Notes: generated from the sequence alone by a model not told the origin. DNA of 64,000 nucleotides from Halobacillus kuroshimensis DSM 18393 (GCF_000425705.1 NZ_AUDY01000008.1:496001-560000); one strand, 5' to 3'; positions 24,906-35,223 are shown, numbered from the stretch's first letter. Translations and numbers: made by a program.

Positions 24906-25370
24906 ATGGTAAGTTTACAAAAAGAAACACTGCGTATTCCATTAGTATCGGAGCTGATGATTCCATCTGAGAAAGTGGCCCACGTACAAATCAGCAACCC
25001 GTTGGAGCATGCCCTGCTCGTATTAGTGAAATCCGGGTATTCCGCTGTTCCTGTACTGGACCCGTCTTATACATTTCAAGGTGTGATCAGCAAAACGAGA
25101 ATTTTAGAGGAAACGATTGGTATAGAAGAATTCGAGATGAACCGTCTTTCGGAAATTATGGTCAAGGAAGTCATGGATGATCAAGTTCCATGTCTCACCA
25201 AGGAGCAGACGATGATTGATGCACTGCACAAGCTGATCGATCATCCTTTTGTTTGTGTGACAGACGACAAAGGCGAATTCGACGGTATTGTGACCCGTAG
25301 AACGATATTAAAACAATTCAGCAAACACTATCATGAAACGTTGAAGTATACCATGCTGGAGACAACATAA
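24906..25370 (+). CDS. cbpB: CBS-domain c-di-AMP receptor CbpB/DarB (YkuL)
   Basis: 154 residues forming a tandem CBS pair (about 10-70 and 80-140). Motifs LLVLVKSGYSAVPVLDPSYTFQGVISKTRI and PFVCVTDDKGEFDGIVTRRTILKQFSKH match B. subtilis YkuL/DarB, which binds cyclic di-AMP and acts on Rel and pyruvate carboxylase when the nucleotide is low. GAGGAG precedes the ATG. Together with ktrC in this window it represents two parts of the potassium/c-di-AMP network. Confidence 0.88.
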   Translation: MVSLQKETLRIPLVSELMIPSEKVAHVQISNPLEHALLVLVKSGYSAVPVLDPSYTFQGVISKTRILEETIGIEEFEMNRLSEIMVKEVMDDQVPCLTKEQTMIDALHKLIDHPFVCVTDDKGEFDGIVTRRTILKQFSKHYHETLKYTMLETT

Positions 25371-25445
25371 TCTTCCATCTATGGTAAAATGGATGACATC
25401 CACCGGGTGTCATCTTTTTTTATAACGAAAAAGGTGGAGATACAT

Positions 25446-26915
25446 ATGTCGAATACACAACAAAATAGAGGACTGGTCCTCGCTTCGATTATGCTGGCGA
25501 TGTTTCTGGCGGCTATTGAAGCCACCATCGTTTCAACAGCCATGCCGAGTATCGCAGCAGACCTCGGCGGTTTCCGATGGTATTCCTGGGTGTTCTCCGC
25601 TTATCTTTTGACGAACGCGGCCACCGTTCTGCTATTCGGCCGCCTTTCTGATGTTTTTGGTCGAAAACCAGTATTTATGACCGGCATCGGTCTGTTTTTA
25701 ACCGGAGCGGTTTTATGTGCGCTCGCGCCTTCAATGGAAGTCCTGATTGGGGCAAGACTGTTACAGGGACTGGGTGCAGGTGCTTTGATGCCGATAGCAA
25801 CCACCATCGTCGGGGATATCTATACAAAAGAAGAACGGGCGCAGATCCAAGGATGGCTGTCCAGTGTATGGGGATTATCTGCAGTCGCAGGGCCGCTGCT
25901 CGGCGGATTGTTCGTCGATGTGCTCAGCTGGCCTTATGTCTTCTGGATGAACCTGCCTCTCGGTATTCTGGCTCTGCTTGGCATTTTATTCTTTTTCAAG
26001 GAAGAGAAAACCAAAGAAAAGCGCAGCGTAGATCTGCCCGGTTCCGTATGGGTGATGATTACGATCAGTTCCTTGATTGTCATTCTGGTTGAGGGCGGGA
26101 CAAGCATCCCCTGGCTTTCGTGGGGAATGGCTGCACTGGCCGTGATTTCCACAGGAGGGGCCCTGGCTTTTATTATGCATGAAAGAAAGATGGAGGACCC
26201 GATGATGCCGCTCGATTTGTGGAAGATCCGGTCCATTCGTTACTCCAATGCCACATCTTTGGTTACGGGTATGATTTTGATTGGAGTGAGCAGTTATCTC
26301 CCGGCTTTTGTTCAGGGAGTGATGGAGCAGTCCGCTACGGTGGCAGGATTTACACTTACCACGATGTCGATTGGATGGCCGGCAGCATCAGCAGCTGCCG
26401 GACGGTTGTTTTTGAAGATCGGTTTCAGACCTACAGCTCTAGCCGGTGGTGTTTCTCTTATCGTTGGGAGTGTTATCTTTTCCTTGCTTTCTCCTGAGAA
26501 AGGGCCCTTATTCGCGGCGGCTGGTTCTTTGTTCATTGGAATCGGGATGGGATTGACGACCACTTCTTTTATCGTCTCCATTCAAAATAGTGTGACCTGG
26601 GAAAAAAGAGGGATAGCAACGGCTTCCAACATGTTTATGAGGACAATTGGAAGTGCGCTTGGAGCAGCGCTTCTCGGTGGTCTGCTGAACAGCCGTGTAT
26701 CTGATGAGATTGAGGAGGCCGGCATGGGCAGCGAACTGAGCATTGACGATACGAACGCCCTGCTCCGTGAAGAAACACGACTCTCTTTGGGGGAAGAAGC
26801 TCTTGCCGTGCTCCAGCATGGACTGACTTCCGGCCTCCATATCGTATACATCAGTCTGGTCCTTTTAGCAGCCGTAAGTTTTCTACTGATTCTGCAAATT
26901 CCGAAAAAAGATTGA
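25446..26915 (+). CDS. MFS drug exporter, DHA2 (EmrB/QacA) family
   Basis: 489-residue transporter with about 14 membrane helices. Motif A is GRLSDVFGRKPVF between helices 2 and 3, and motif C-like GLSAVAGPLLGGLFVDVLSWPYVFWMNLP is in the helix 5-6 region, as in proton-coupled multidrug antiporters. ATG 25446 follows AAAGGTGGAG; the longer frame from 25389 is rejected. The substrate is unknown. It sits between cbpB and dapH. Confidence 0.87.
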   Translation: MSNTQQNRGLVLASIMLAMFLAAIEATIVSTAMPSIAADLGGFRWYSWVFSAYLLTNAATVLLFGRLSDVFGRKPVFMTGIGLFLTGAVLCALAPSMEVLIGARLLQGLGAGALMPIATTIVGDIYTKEERAQIQGWLSSVWGLSAVAGPLLGGLFVDVLSWPYVFWMNLPLGILALLGILFFFKEEKTKEKRSVDLPGSVWVMITISSLIVILVEGGTSIPWLSWGMAALAVISTGGALAFIMHERKMEDPMMPLDLWKIRSIRYSNATSLVTGMILIGVSSYLPAFVQGVMEQSATVAGFTLTTMSIGWPAASAAAGRLFLKIGFRPTALAGGVSLIVGSVIFSLLSPEKGPLFAAAGSLFIGIGMGLTTTSFIVSIQNSVTWEKRGIATASNMFMRTIGSALGAALLGGLLNSRVSDEIEEAGMGSELSIDDTNALLREETRLSLGEEALAVLQHGLTSGLHIVYISLVLLAAVSFLLILQIPKKD

Positions 26916-26979
26916 TAACCCCGGACATCCTTTGATAAAGTAAAGGATGAAAGATACATAAAGGAGGAAGAGATGACTG

Positions 26980-27699
26980 ATGAAACAAATGGATGCCAAC
27001 GAGATTATTTCTTTTATCTCAAACAGTGAAAAATCTACACCTGTAAAGGTTTATCTTAAAGGTAACAATCTGGAAAGCCTTGATTTTGGTGACCAGATCC
27101 AGGACTTTATTACTGGTAACAGCGGAGTAATTTTCGGCGAATGGAAAGTCATTCAGCCACTTCTTGAAAAGTACGAAAATGATATTGAGGATTATGTCCT
27201 TGAAAATGACCGCCGCAACTCTGCGATTCCTCTGCTTGACTTGAAGAAGGTCAATGCACGGATCGAGCCGGGTGCTGTAATCCGTGATCAAGTGGAAATC
27301 GGTGATGGAGCGGTAATCATGCTGGGGGCGATGATCAACATTGGATCTGTCGTCGGTGAAGGTACGATGATTGACATGAATGTCGTTCTGGGCGGCCGTG
27401 CGACGGTCGGTAAGAACTGCCATATCGGTGCAGGCGCAGTCCTCGCGGGAGTCATCGAGCCGCCTTCCGCCAAACCGGTGGTTGTAGAAGACGGCGTTGT
27501 CATTGGTGCCAATGCGGTCGTCCTTGAAGGTGTCACAGTCGGAGAAGGCGCCGTTGTTGCTGCTGGAGCGATTGTAACTGAAGATGTACCGGCAAACACG
27601 CTCGTGGCGGGAACCCCGGCTAAAGTCATCAAGGAAATTGATGACCAGACAAAATCAAAAACAGAAATCAAACAGGAGCTGCGCAAGCTGGATAACTAA
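26980..27699 (+). CDS. dapH: Tetrahydrodipicolinate N-acetyltransferase
   Basis: First enzyme of the acetylase branch to meso-diaminopimelate and lysine. 239 residues: N-terminal domain from [24 protein letters not shown], then a left-handed beta-helix of hexapeptide repeats (about 95-215; [41 protein letters not shown]), then a short helix. Very close to B. subtilis DapH. GGAGG is 12 bases before the ATG, a rather long spacing. Followed by dapL. Confidence 0.94.
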   Translation: MKQMDANEIISFISNSEKSTPVKVYLKGNNLESLDFGDQIQDFITGNSGVIFGEWKVIQPLLEKYENDIEDYVLENDRRNSAIPLLDLKKVNARIEPGAVIRDQVEIGDGAVIMLGAMINIGSVVGEGTMIDMNVVLGGRATVGKNCHIGAGAVLAGVIEPPSAKPVVVEDGVVIGANAVVLEGVTVGEGAVVAAGAIVTEDVPANTLVAGTPAKVIKEIDDQTKSKTEIKQELRKLDN

Positions 27700-27720
27700 T
27701 TCCACTTCATAAGCTTTATA

Positions 27721-27778
27721 CAGGCGCAGTCCAAAGCGGGCTGCGCCTGTCTGATACCCTGCGTTCTGCAGGGTTTTT
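27721..27778 (+). terminator. Two hairpins between dapH and dapL
   Basis: A nine-bp CAGGCGCAG/CTGCGCCTG hairpin without a T-run (27721-27749), then ACCCTGC/GCAGGGT followed by TTTTT (27756-27778). Likely a partial terminator that lowers dapL expression. Confidence 0.6.
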
Positions 27779-27798
27779 CTATAGAAGGAGTGAATGCT

Positions 27799-28914
27799 TT
27801 GCAACTGGATCAACTGATAGACATCCGCAGGGAACTGCATCAAATCCCTGAACTGGGATTTGAAGAATATAAAACACAGACCTATTTACTTTCCTATATT
27901 GACACACTGCCTCAGGAAAGGTTAACGGTAGAAACGTGGAGAACCGGTGTTTTCGTCCATGTGAAAGGGACGGAAGGGAAGCGGACGATCGGGTACCGTG
28001 CTGATATCGACGGCCTGCCTTTGACAGAAACAACCGGATATCCGTTTTCATCGATCATTGAAGGGCGAATGCACGCCTGTGGGCATGATTTTCATATGAC
28101 CATTGCCCTTGGCGCATTGACCCGGCTGGCCGAACAACCACCAGAAGACGACATCCTGTTTCTTTTCCAGCCGGCGGAAGAAGGCCCGGGCGGAGCGGAG
28201 CCGATGCTTGCCTCTGAGCCAATGAAACGAATGAAGCCGGATATCATTTTTGCGCTGCACGTAGCTCCGGAGCTTCCTGTCGGGACAGTGACTTCGCGCC
28301 CGGGCCTGCTGTTTGCCAACACAAGTGAACTTTTCATCGATTTCAAGGGAGTAGGGGGGCATGCCGCCTTTCCTCATCTGACGCATGATATGGGGTTAGC
28401 GGCAAGTACGTTTGTTACACACATCCAGCAGATTGTGGCCCGCCGGATGGATCCGCTCGACAGTGCTGTCATTACCGTAGGGAAAATCGAGGCCGGTACT
28501 GTTCAGAATATCATCGCAGAAACGGCAAGGCTTGAAGGAACGATCCGCACCCTTTCTCCGGAATCCATGAAGCTGGTAAAAGAAGAAATCGAAAAAATCG
28601 CACGCGGGTTTGAAATTACCCACGACTGCAGCATCTCCATAGATTACGGCTCCACTTATCATCAGGTATATAATGACAGGGAGCAGGTGGAGGCTTTTCA
28701 AAAGGTGATGAATCGTCTTCCTTATACGTTCAAAGAAGCTCCGATGGCTATGACAGGGGAAGATTTCGGATACATGTTGAAAGAAATTCCGGGCTTTATG
28801 TTCTGGCTTGGGGTTGACTCGGAGGCAGGACTGCATCAATCTTCTTTAATGCCGAAAGAAGAAGCCCTGGTCGTAGGCGTCGATACTGTCGAACAAACGC
28901 TCCGTTCTTTGTGA
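27799..28914 (+). CDS. dapL: N-acetyldiaminopimelate deacetylase
   Basis: Metal-dependent M20D amidohydrolase, last acetylase-branch step giving LL-diaminopimelate. 371 residues (B. subtilis 374). Metal-binding motifs [29 protein letters not shown] and the C-terminal [11 protein letters not shown] are intact. TTG 27799 is eight bases after AGAAGGAG; GTG 27790 overlaps that site. Second gene after dapH. Confidence 0.93.
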   Translation: MQLDQLIDIRRELHQIPELGFEEYKTQTYLLSYIDTLPQERLTVETWRTGVFVHVKGTEGKRTIGYRADIDGLPLTETTGYPFSSIIEGRMHACGHDFHMTIALGALTRLAEQPPEDDILFLFQPAEEGPGGAEPMLASEPMKRMKPDIIFALHVAPELPVGTVTSRPGLLFANTSELFIDFKGVGGHAAFPHLTHDMGLAASTFVTHIQQIVARRMDPLDSAVITVGKIEAGTVQNIIAETARLEGTIRTLSPESMKLVKEEIEKIARGFEITHDCSISIDYGSTYHQVYNDREQVEAFQKVMNRLPYTFKEAPMAMTGEDFGYMLKEIPGFMFWLGVDSEAGLHQSSLMPKEEALVVGVDTVEQTLRSL

Positions 28915-28934
28915 GCCGGCGTATAGCTTCCCCG

Positions 28935-29012
28935 CTTATGTGAACACTAGAGAAAGGTGTTTAGAATACGTCCTTATTGGTAAAACATGTGTAGTAGAAG
29001 TTCACATAAGCA
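28935..29012. repeat. 78-bp element bounded by a perfect 12-bp inverted repeat
   Basis: GCTTATGTGAAC at 28935-28946 and GTTCACATAAGC at 29001-29012, with 54 AT-rich bases between. It lies between the dapL stop and the terminator. Could be a small non-autonomous element or an RNA hairpin with a large loop. Confidence 0.55.
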
Positions 29013-29019
29013 ATGACGG

Positions 29020-29047
29020 AAAAAGAGGAGGGACGGCTCCTCTTTTT
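29020..29047 (+). terminator. Terminator after dapL
   Basis: AAAAAGAGGAG/CTCCTCTTTTT stem, six-base loop. Confidence 0.8.
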
Positions 29048-29071
29048 CTATAGTGGAGGGGATCGGCTGAA

Positions 29072-30361
29072 ATGGAATCGGTGTTAAAGTTATCTGCAGT
29101 AGCGGTTTTAATCATTTTGACAGCTTTCTTTGTAGCAAGTGAGTTTGCAATCGTAAAAGTGAGAAAAACACGGATTGAGTCGGCTGCCTCCGATGGGAAT
29201 AAACGGGCGGGCAACGCCTTGAAAGTGTTAAATGACCTGGATTACTACCTTTCGGCCTGTCAGCTCGGAATCACGATCACAGCCCTCGGTTTAGGGTGGC
29301 TGGGAGAACCGACACTGGATGTCCTTCTCCGCCCTTTGTTTGACCGTTTTCCGCTTCCTGAAGGGGTCACCCACACGCTCTCCTTTGCGATTGCGTTTTT
29401 CATCATTACATTCCTTCATGTCGTCCTCGGGGAACTCGCTCCGAAGACGGTAGCTATCCAAAAAGCAGAAGCACTCACTCTGGTTTTATCCAGGCCTTTA
29501 ATGCTCTACAGCAAGGTCATGTACCCGCTGATCTGGCTGTTGAACGGCGCTGCCAATATTTTTGTACGGATGATGGGATTCCATACAGCGAATGAATCTG
29601 AAGAGGCTCATTCTGAAGAAGAACTGCGCCATATTTTGTCTCAAAGCTACCAAAAAGGCGAAATCAATCGGTCAGAATATACGTATGTCGACCGGATATT
29701 TGAATTTGATAACCGCACAGCCAAGGAAATTATGATCCCCCGGACAGAAATGGCGGTCATCAATGTACATCAGCCGGTGTCCAACATCATACGTGAAGTG
29801 AAGCAGAACCGTTTTACCCGTTATCCTGTCATAGATGGGAATAAAGATGAAGTGATTGGAATCATTCATATGAAAGAGCTGCTGTTTGATGATGCAGAAC
29901 ATCATACATCACTACGCCCTTTCATGCGGCCGGTGATGAAAGTTTTTGAAAATGTGCCCATTCATGATCTGCTGGTGAAAATGCAGAAGGAGCACAACCA
30001 TATGGCTGTTCTGATTGATGAGTATGGAGGAACGGCCGGTATCGTGACGGTCGAGGATATCCTCGAAGAGATCGTCGGGGAAATCAGGGATGAATTTGAT
30101 GCAGAAGAGGAACGGGACATCAAACGCTTGAAAAACGGGCACTACCTCGTCGAGGGGAAAACAGCGGTTCAGGATATTAATGAGTACTTTCAGGTAAACC
30201 TTCATCATGAGGATATAGATACAATATCCGGTTGGATCTATACGCAGGACTATGAGGCTGGAGAAGGAACGGTTGTCGTGAGCAGCGGCTATTCCTTTAA
30301 AGTCGTCGATATGGTGAAGGGACAGATAAAAAAAGTGGAAATATGGAAAGTGAAAGAATGA
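29072..30361 (+). CDS. CNNM/CorC-type (hemolysin family) membrane protein
   Basis: 429 residues: DUF21 membrane domain (about 1-190, with FFVASEFAIVKVRKTRIES and GELAPKTVAI), a CBS pair (about 205-340, with PRTEMAVINVHQPV and YGGTAGIVTVEDILEEIVGEI) and a C-terminal transporter-associated CorC domain (about 350-429, DTISGWIYTQ). Related B. subtilis proteins (YhdP/MpfA, YugS, YqhB) are Mg2+ efflux or magnesium-related. Which paralogue this matches cannot be decided by eye. Confidence 0.88.
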   Translation: MESVLKLSAVAVLIILTAFFVASEFAIVKVRKTRIESAASDGNKRAGNALKVLNDLDYYLSACQLGITITALGLGWLGEPTLDVLLRPLFDRFPLPEGVTHTLSFAIAFFIITFLHVVLGELAPKTVAIQKAEALTLVLSRPLMLYSKVMYPLIWLLNGAANIFVRMMGFHTANESEEAHSEEELRHILSQSYQKGEINRSEYTYVDRIFEFDNRTAKEIMIPRTEMAVINVHQPVSNIIREVKQNRFTRYPVIDGNKDEVIGIIHMKELLFDDAEHHTSLRPFMRPVMKVFENVPIHDLLVKMQKEHNHMAVLIDEYGGTAGIVTVEDILEEIVGEIRDEFDAEEERDIKRLKNGHYLVEGKTAVQDINEYFQVNLHHEDIDTISGWIYTQDYEAGEGTVVVSSGYSFKVVDMVKGQIKKVEIWKVKE

Positions 30362-30362
30362 G

Positions 30363-30396
30363 AAAACGCCCGGATCAAATCATCCGGGCGTTTTTC
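30363..30396. terminator. Terminator shared by the CNNM gene and ykuT
   Basis: AAAACGCCCGGAT/ATCCGGGCGTTTT stem, five-base loop, between converging genes. Confidence 0.9.
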
Positions 30397-30398
30397 TG

Positions 30399-31241
30399 TT
30401 ATTCTTCGTTTTTATGAACGTAAACTTGATGAGGGAACGGAATTTCAATACCTGCAGCATCAAGCGCTTCTTTCATCGCTTTTCTCAGGTCGCGTTCCAC
30501 GGCCCACTGCTCCATGTTTTCCGTTTTACCGAGAATACGGATGACGACATCGGATGATCCGAGGCTTTGGACACCAAGGACGTCCGGACCTTCTTTGAAG
30601 CGTTCATCCGCTTGGAAATCCTGAGCCACTTTCTGAAGGACAGCCATTGCTTCGTCAATGTTCTCATCATAGCCGATTCCAATGTCTACAAGGGCACGCA
30701 TGTTGCCGCGGGAATGGTTAGCTACACCTGAAATATTGCGGTTTGGAATGAAGTTCAACGTTCCATCAAAGCTCCGGATGCGCGTTGTGCGGATGCCTAC
30801 TTCCTCGACAATTCCGTCATAACCGCCGGCGGTTACGTAATCATCCACTTCCACTTGACGTTCAAGCAGGATGAAAAAGCCGGTGACAATGTCTGACACA
30901 AGCCCCTGGGCTCCGAAACCAATCGCAAGACCAACGATTCCTGCACCGGCAAGGAGAGGGCCGATTTCAATGCCGACAGCACTGAAGAGCATCATGACGA
31001 GGATGAAAATAAGAGCATAGGAAAAGAGGTTAACAGAAAGCTTCTGTAACGTTTTATTCCGTCCTTCGGAGAGTTTTCTCTGGGTACTTAAGCGGTTGAT
31101 GGCCGTTTCGATGGCTTTACGGCCCAGTGGTTTTGCAATAGCATAACCGATCAGCAGTACGAGCACTTTCAAGCCGACTTGAATGAGAAGTTCGACCAGC
31201 TCTGAGAGGTTAAATTGCATTCCTTCTTCAAATAAATTCAT
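30399..31241 (-). CDS. ykuT: Small-conductance mechanosensitive channel, YkuT-like
   Basis: 280-residue MscS family channel that releases solutes on osmotic downshock. Three membrane helices (about 15-35, 65-88, 90-115), the pore helix with GLAIGFGAQGLVSDIVTGFFIL, then the beta domain RQVEVDDYVTAGGYDGIVEEVGIRTTRIR and a C-terminal alpha/beta domain. Neighbourhood with dapH-dapL matches ykuT of B. subtilis. Useful in a salt-adapted cell together with the BCCT transporter at 55163. Confidence 0.92.
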   Translation of the reverse strand: MNLFEEGMQFNLSELVELLIQVGLKVLVLLIGYAIAKPLGRKAIETAINRLSTQRKLSEGRNKTLQKLSVNLFSYALIFILVMMLFSAVGIEIGPLLAGAGIVGLAIGFGAQGLVSDIVTGFFILLERQVEVDDYVTAGGYDGIVEEVGIRTTRIRSFDGTLNFIPNRNISGVANHSRGNMRALVDIGIGYDENIDEAMAVLQKVAQDFQADERFKEGPDVLGVQSLGSSDVVIRILGKTENMEQWAVERDLRKAMKEALDAAGIEIPFPHQVYVHKNEE

Positions 31242-31628
31242 AGCTGCATAGAGCTCCTTTCTTTATGTCCTTGTACTTACCTCTCTAATAGAATAGCGGA
31301 ACGTAAGGGATGATTTCAATGATTTGTCGAAAATACGCATAAAACTTCGCATATTCGCTTACGTTTTTTACATTTCTTTCTATTTGCCGAGTGGCGTATA
31401 GGAATACCATTATATTGTGCATGTAATGGAAAGATATATGTATGCGTGTGATGTTCATGCTGGTATATATAAAAGCCGGCGAAGGAAACATAAAAGCGTT
31501 TGATGGGACAACGTTGTAAAGTGGGGAAGGTCTTAACAGAAAATTTTAAAAATTATTTCAAATGGGTGGCAATTTATTTCGATACCCGATATATTTATAA
31601 ATACGTTGACAGCGAAGGAGGTCATGAT

Positions 31629-33386
31629 TTGGATACGTTTAAAAAGTTGAAACAGTTCTACTGGCCGTTCAAAAGTTATTTTTTGTGGTCCATGTTCGCC
31701 CTGCTTTTTGTTACAGCTATTACCGTGGTTTATCCGATTGTCCTGCAGAAAACGATTGACGATGCCGTAACAGGGGAGCAGTACAGCTTAATTCCCTACT
31801 TATGTGCTGCTTTTATCGGACTGATGATTATTAAAGGATTCGCTACATATTTCAACCAGTATTATGGAGATTATTTCGGCATACGTTCGGTCTACACACT
31901 CAGGGATGAAATTTACAAGAAACTGCAGCGTCTGCCTTTCCGTTACTATGACAACGCGAAAACGGGGGATCTAATGTCCCGTTTGACAGCAGATGTGGAA
32001 GGCTTCCGGTTCTTTTTATCCTTTGGCTTTTCAGAACTGCTCCGGATTGTCCTGTTGATTGTGATCAGCTTGAGTGTCATGTTTTACTATTCCGTTCCTC
32101 TGGCACTGGTCACGATGGCTGCAATGCCGTTTCTTGGTATAGTCGTCTACCGGTTCGACCGCCGTGTGCACCCCGCCTTTCGTAAAATCCGGAAATCATT
32201 CGGTAAATTGAATACAAGAGTACAGGAAAATATCAGTGGAATGAACACGGTAAAATCTCTTTCCAGAGAGGATTTTGAAATCGGTCGTTTCTCCAACCGC
32301 AGCAATGATTACAGGACGAAGTATATCGACACCTCCAACATATGGTCGCGTTATTTTCCGCTGATGGAGTTTATCGGAAACGTGTCGGTTGTGGCCCTGC
32401 TGGCCTATGGCGGGTACCTTGTCATCAATGGCTCGCTCCAGCTTGGAGAGCTGGTGGCCTTTTTCAGCTTTGTGTGGTATATCCTCGGTCCTTTGATGAA
32501 TCTGGGGTTTGTCATCAACCAGTTTTCACAGGCTAAAGCATCCGGCGAGCGGCTGCTTGAGATATTAGAAGCTCCGGAAGAGATTACGGAAAAGGAAGAT
32601 GCCATCCACCAGGACCGGCTGAAAGGCCATGTCACCTTCAAGGATGTCACACTGACTTATGTGGAAGATGATGACTCAGCACTAAAGGATATCAGCTTTG
32701 ATGCCCCTCCTGGGAAAACGATCGGGTTGATAGGAGCTACAGGATCAGGCAAAACGAGTATCACCCAGCTGATTACCCGTTTTTATGAACCGGAAAAAGG
32801 AGAAGTGCTTGTCGACGGCCGGCCGGTTTCAGATTATGGATTGAGAACCCTCCGGAAGAATATAGGCTTCGTGCTCCAGGAATCGTTTTTATTCTCGACA
32901 TCGATCAAGGAAAATATCGCCTATGGTAATCCAGATGCAACCATGGATGATGTGATTGATGCAGCTAAAAGAGCCCAGGCTCATGAGTTTATCATGGAGT
33001 TGTCCGAAGGCTATGACACGCTCCTTGGAGAGAGGGGCATGGGATTATCCGGCGGACAGAAGCAGCGGATTGCGATTGCCCGCGCGATTCTTATTGACCC
33101 TGCTGTCCTCATTTTGGATGATGCGACGTCAGCTGTTGATATGGAAACCGAGTTCAACATCCAAAAAGCTCTTCAGGAAGTCATGAAAGGCCGTACGACC
33201 TTCATCATTGCCCACCGCATTTCCTCTTTGAAGCATGCCGATGAAATCATCGTTCTCGAAGATGGAAGCGTGAAAGAACGCGGGGTGCATGAGGAACTGT
33301 TGAGCAATGGAGGACCGTATCAACGCATTTACGATATTCAATACCAGGACAAAGAAAAGATTCTAAATACAGCTTCCCATCGATGA
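31629..33386 (+). CDS. yknU: ABC exporter half-transporter, YknU-like (degenerate Walker B)
   Basis: 585 residues, equal to B. subtilis YknU. Six membrane helices (about 15-300), then an ATPase domain: Walker A GATGSGKTS (about 370), signature LSGGQ (about 472) and Walker B VLILDDATSAVD, in which the catalytic Glu is Asp. TTG 31629 lies eight bases after GAAGGAGG; the upstream frame from 31500 is not supported. It is followed 19 bases later by yknV, so both form a heterodimer (inference). Substrate unknown; a CydDC-like role is possible given cydAB next door but less likely. Confidence 0.85.
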   Translation: MDTFKKLKQFYWPFKSYFLWSMFALLFVTAITVVYPIVLQKTIDDAVTGEQYSLIPYLCAAFIGLMIIKGFATYFNQYYGDYFGIRSVYTLRDEIYKKLQRLPFRYYDNAKTGDLMSRLTADVEGFRFFLSFGFSELLRIVLLIVISLSVMFYYSVPLALVTMAAMPFLGIVVYRFDRRVHPAFRKIRKSFGKLNTRVQENISGMNTVKSLSREDFEIGRFSNRSNDYRTKYIDTSNIWSRYFPLMEFIGNVSVVALLAYGGYLVINGSLQLGELVAFFSFVWYILGPLMNLGFVINQFSQAKASGERLLEILEAPEEITEKEDAIHQDRLKGHVTFKDVTLTYVEDDDSALKDISFDAPPGKTIGLIGATGSGKTSITQLITRFYEPEKGEVLVDGRPVSDYGLRTLRKNIGFVLQESFLFSTSIKENIAYGNPDATMDDVIDAAKRAQAHEFIMELSEGYDTLLGERGMGLSGGQKQRIAIARAILIDPAVLILDDATSAVDMETEFNIQKALQEVMKGRTTFIIAHRISSLKHADEIIVLEDGSVKERGVHEELLSNGGPYQRIYDIQYQDKEKILNTASHR

Positions 33387-33405
33387 AAGGAAGGAGGGAC
33401 TTTCT

Positions 33406-35217
33406 ATGGCAGAAAAAAATAAACACTTAAACCGTTTCAAATATTCACAGGATCAGGCCATTGAGAAGCCTTTTAACTGGGCACAAATGTGGCGTCTGCT
33501 TACGTACATCAAGCCGTATACAAAAAATCTTCTGCCTGTATCCATTATTTCCATGCTGGTTTCCACACTGGTCCGGCTTATTGTACCGATTTTAATTGGT
33601 AAGGTGGCTATAGATGCTGCGATTGCAGAAAGAGACAACGGTTTATTGATCCAATTGGTGCTGGGAATCGCAGGCTTGTATGTTCTCAGCTATATCGCCA
33701 ATGCCCTGAGGATTAAGTATGTCAACATTCTGGGGCAGAACGTGATTTATGATCTACGACAGCATCTGTTTTCCCATGTCCAAAGGCTGTCTCACAAGTT
33801 TTTCGATTCGAGATCTGCCGGTTCCATTCTTGTGCGGATTATGAATGATATCAACTCTCTTCAGGAACTGTTTACAAACGGGATTATCAATCTTCTGATG
33901 GATATTGTTCTTTTAACAGGGATCATCGCTATTCTGCTGGCGCTCGATCCGAAGCTTGCCCTGGCGATTCTCGTGATCATGCCGCTGATGTTTTATATCT
34001 CCACGAAGCTGCGGCGGAATATCCGACGCTCCTGGCAGCAGGTACGAATCCAGCAGTCCAGGCTGAATTCCCACCTGAATGAAAGTCTTCAGGGCATTCG
34101 GATTACCCAGTCTTTTACACAGGAGAAGGAAAATAACGAATACTTTGACGGGGTGAACACGGATAACTTTCTCGCCTGGAAGGAAGCGACCAAAAAAAGC
34201 GCCATGTTCCGTCCGTTTGTCGAAATGAGCAATGCCATCGGTACGGTGATTCTCGTTTCATTTGGGGCCTGGTTGATTCTACAGGGAGATATCGAGGTCG
34301 GAACGTTTGTATCGTTCGCCTTTTTCCTTGGGATGTTCTGGGAACCCATTTCCAGACTGGGAATGATGTACAACCAGCTTCTTATGGCGATGGCGGCTTC
34401 TGAGCGGATATTCGAATTCCTTGATGAAGAACCGAATGTAGAAGAGAAGAAAGACGCTGTGGAATTAAAAGAGATGAAAGGGCATATCGAATTCGATCAT
34501 GTTCAGTTTGCCTACGATTCCAAGCGGATAGCTCTTCATGATATCAACCTTGAGATGAAACAAGGAGAAACGGTGGCGCTCGTGGGACATACGGGATCAG
34601 GGAAATCTACGATTGCCAATTTGATCAGCCGTTTTTACGACCCAACCAAAGGTGCCGTCAAAATCGATGGGGTGGATTTGAAGGATGCTTCCATTGATAG
34701 CATCAGACAGCAGATCAGTGTCGTTCTTCAGGACACGTTCATTTTTTCGGGAACGATCATGGAAAATATCCGCTTCGGGCGGCCGGATGCTACGGATGAA
34801 GAGGTGAAAGAAGCAGCAGAAGTGGTAGGAGCGGATGGTTTTATCCAGCGCTTGAACAACGGCTACGAAACAGAAGTAGAGGAGCGGGGGAATATCCTTT
34901 CAGCCGGAGAACGGCAGCTTCTATCCTTTGCCAGGGCCCTGCTTGCCAATCCGAGGATTCTCATTCTCGATGAAGCAACAGCGAGTATAGATACAGAAAC
35001 CGAACTGAAGATTCAACAGGCATTGAAGAAGCTCCTGAAAGGTAGAACAGCCATTATGATTGCCCACCGCTTATCAACGATCCGGGAAGCCGACAACATT
35101 TTCGTGCTCGAGCATGGAAAGATTCTTGAGCAGGGATCTCATGATGAACTTATGGATCAGCACGGCGAATATTATGAACTTGTAAAAGCCCAGTTCCAAA
35201 TGCTGGATGCAATATAA
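33406..35217 (+). CDS. yknV: ABC exporter half-transporter, YknV-like (degenerate signature)
   Basis: 603 residues (B. subtilis YknV 604). Six membrane helices, Walker A GHTGSGKST (about 395), signature LSAGERQ (about 497) in place of LSGGQ, and a canonical Walker B ILILDEATASID. The non-canonical signature here and the Asp in YknU's Walker B belong to the same composite ATP site, as in other heterodimeric exporters. AAGGAGG precedes the ATG. A terminator follows. Confidence 0.86.
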   Translation: MAEKNKHLNRFKYSQDQAIEKPFNWAQMWRLLTYIKPYTKNLLPVSIISMLVSTLVRLIVPILIGKVAIDAAIAERDNGLLIQLVLGIAGLYVLSYIANALRIKYVNILGQNVIYDLRQHLFSHVQRLSHKFFDSRSAGSILVRIMNDINSLQELFTNGIINLLMDIVLLTGIIAILLALDPKLALAILVIMPLMFYISTKLRRNIRRSWQQVRIQQSRLNSHLNESLQGIRITQSFTQEKENNEYFDGVNTDNFLAWKEATKKSAMFRPFVEMSNAIGTVILVSFGAWLILQGDIEVGTFVSFAFFLGMFWEPISRLGMMYNQLLMAMAASERIFEFLDEEPNVEEKKDAVELKEMKGHIEFDHVQFAYDSKRIALHDINLEMKQGETVALVGHTGSGKSTIANLISRFYDPTKGAVKIDGVDLKDASIDSIRQQISVVLQDTFIFSGTIMENIRFGRPDATDEEVKEAAEVVGADGFIQRLNNGYETEVEERGNILSAGERQLLSFARALLANPRILILDEATASIDTETELKIQQALKKLLKGRTAIMIAHRLSTIREADNIFVLEHGKILEQGSHDELMDQHGEYYELVKAQFQMLDAI

Positions 35218-35223
35218 CAAGTT

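Noticed and set aside
31500-31628. N-terminal extension of the YknU-like protein
   Set aside because: No ribosome site at 31500; TTG 31629 with GAAGGAGG gives exactly the B. subtilis length.
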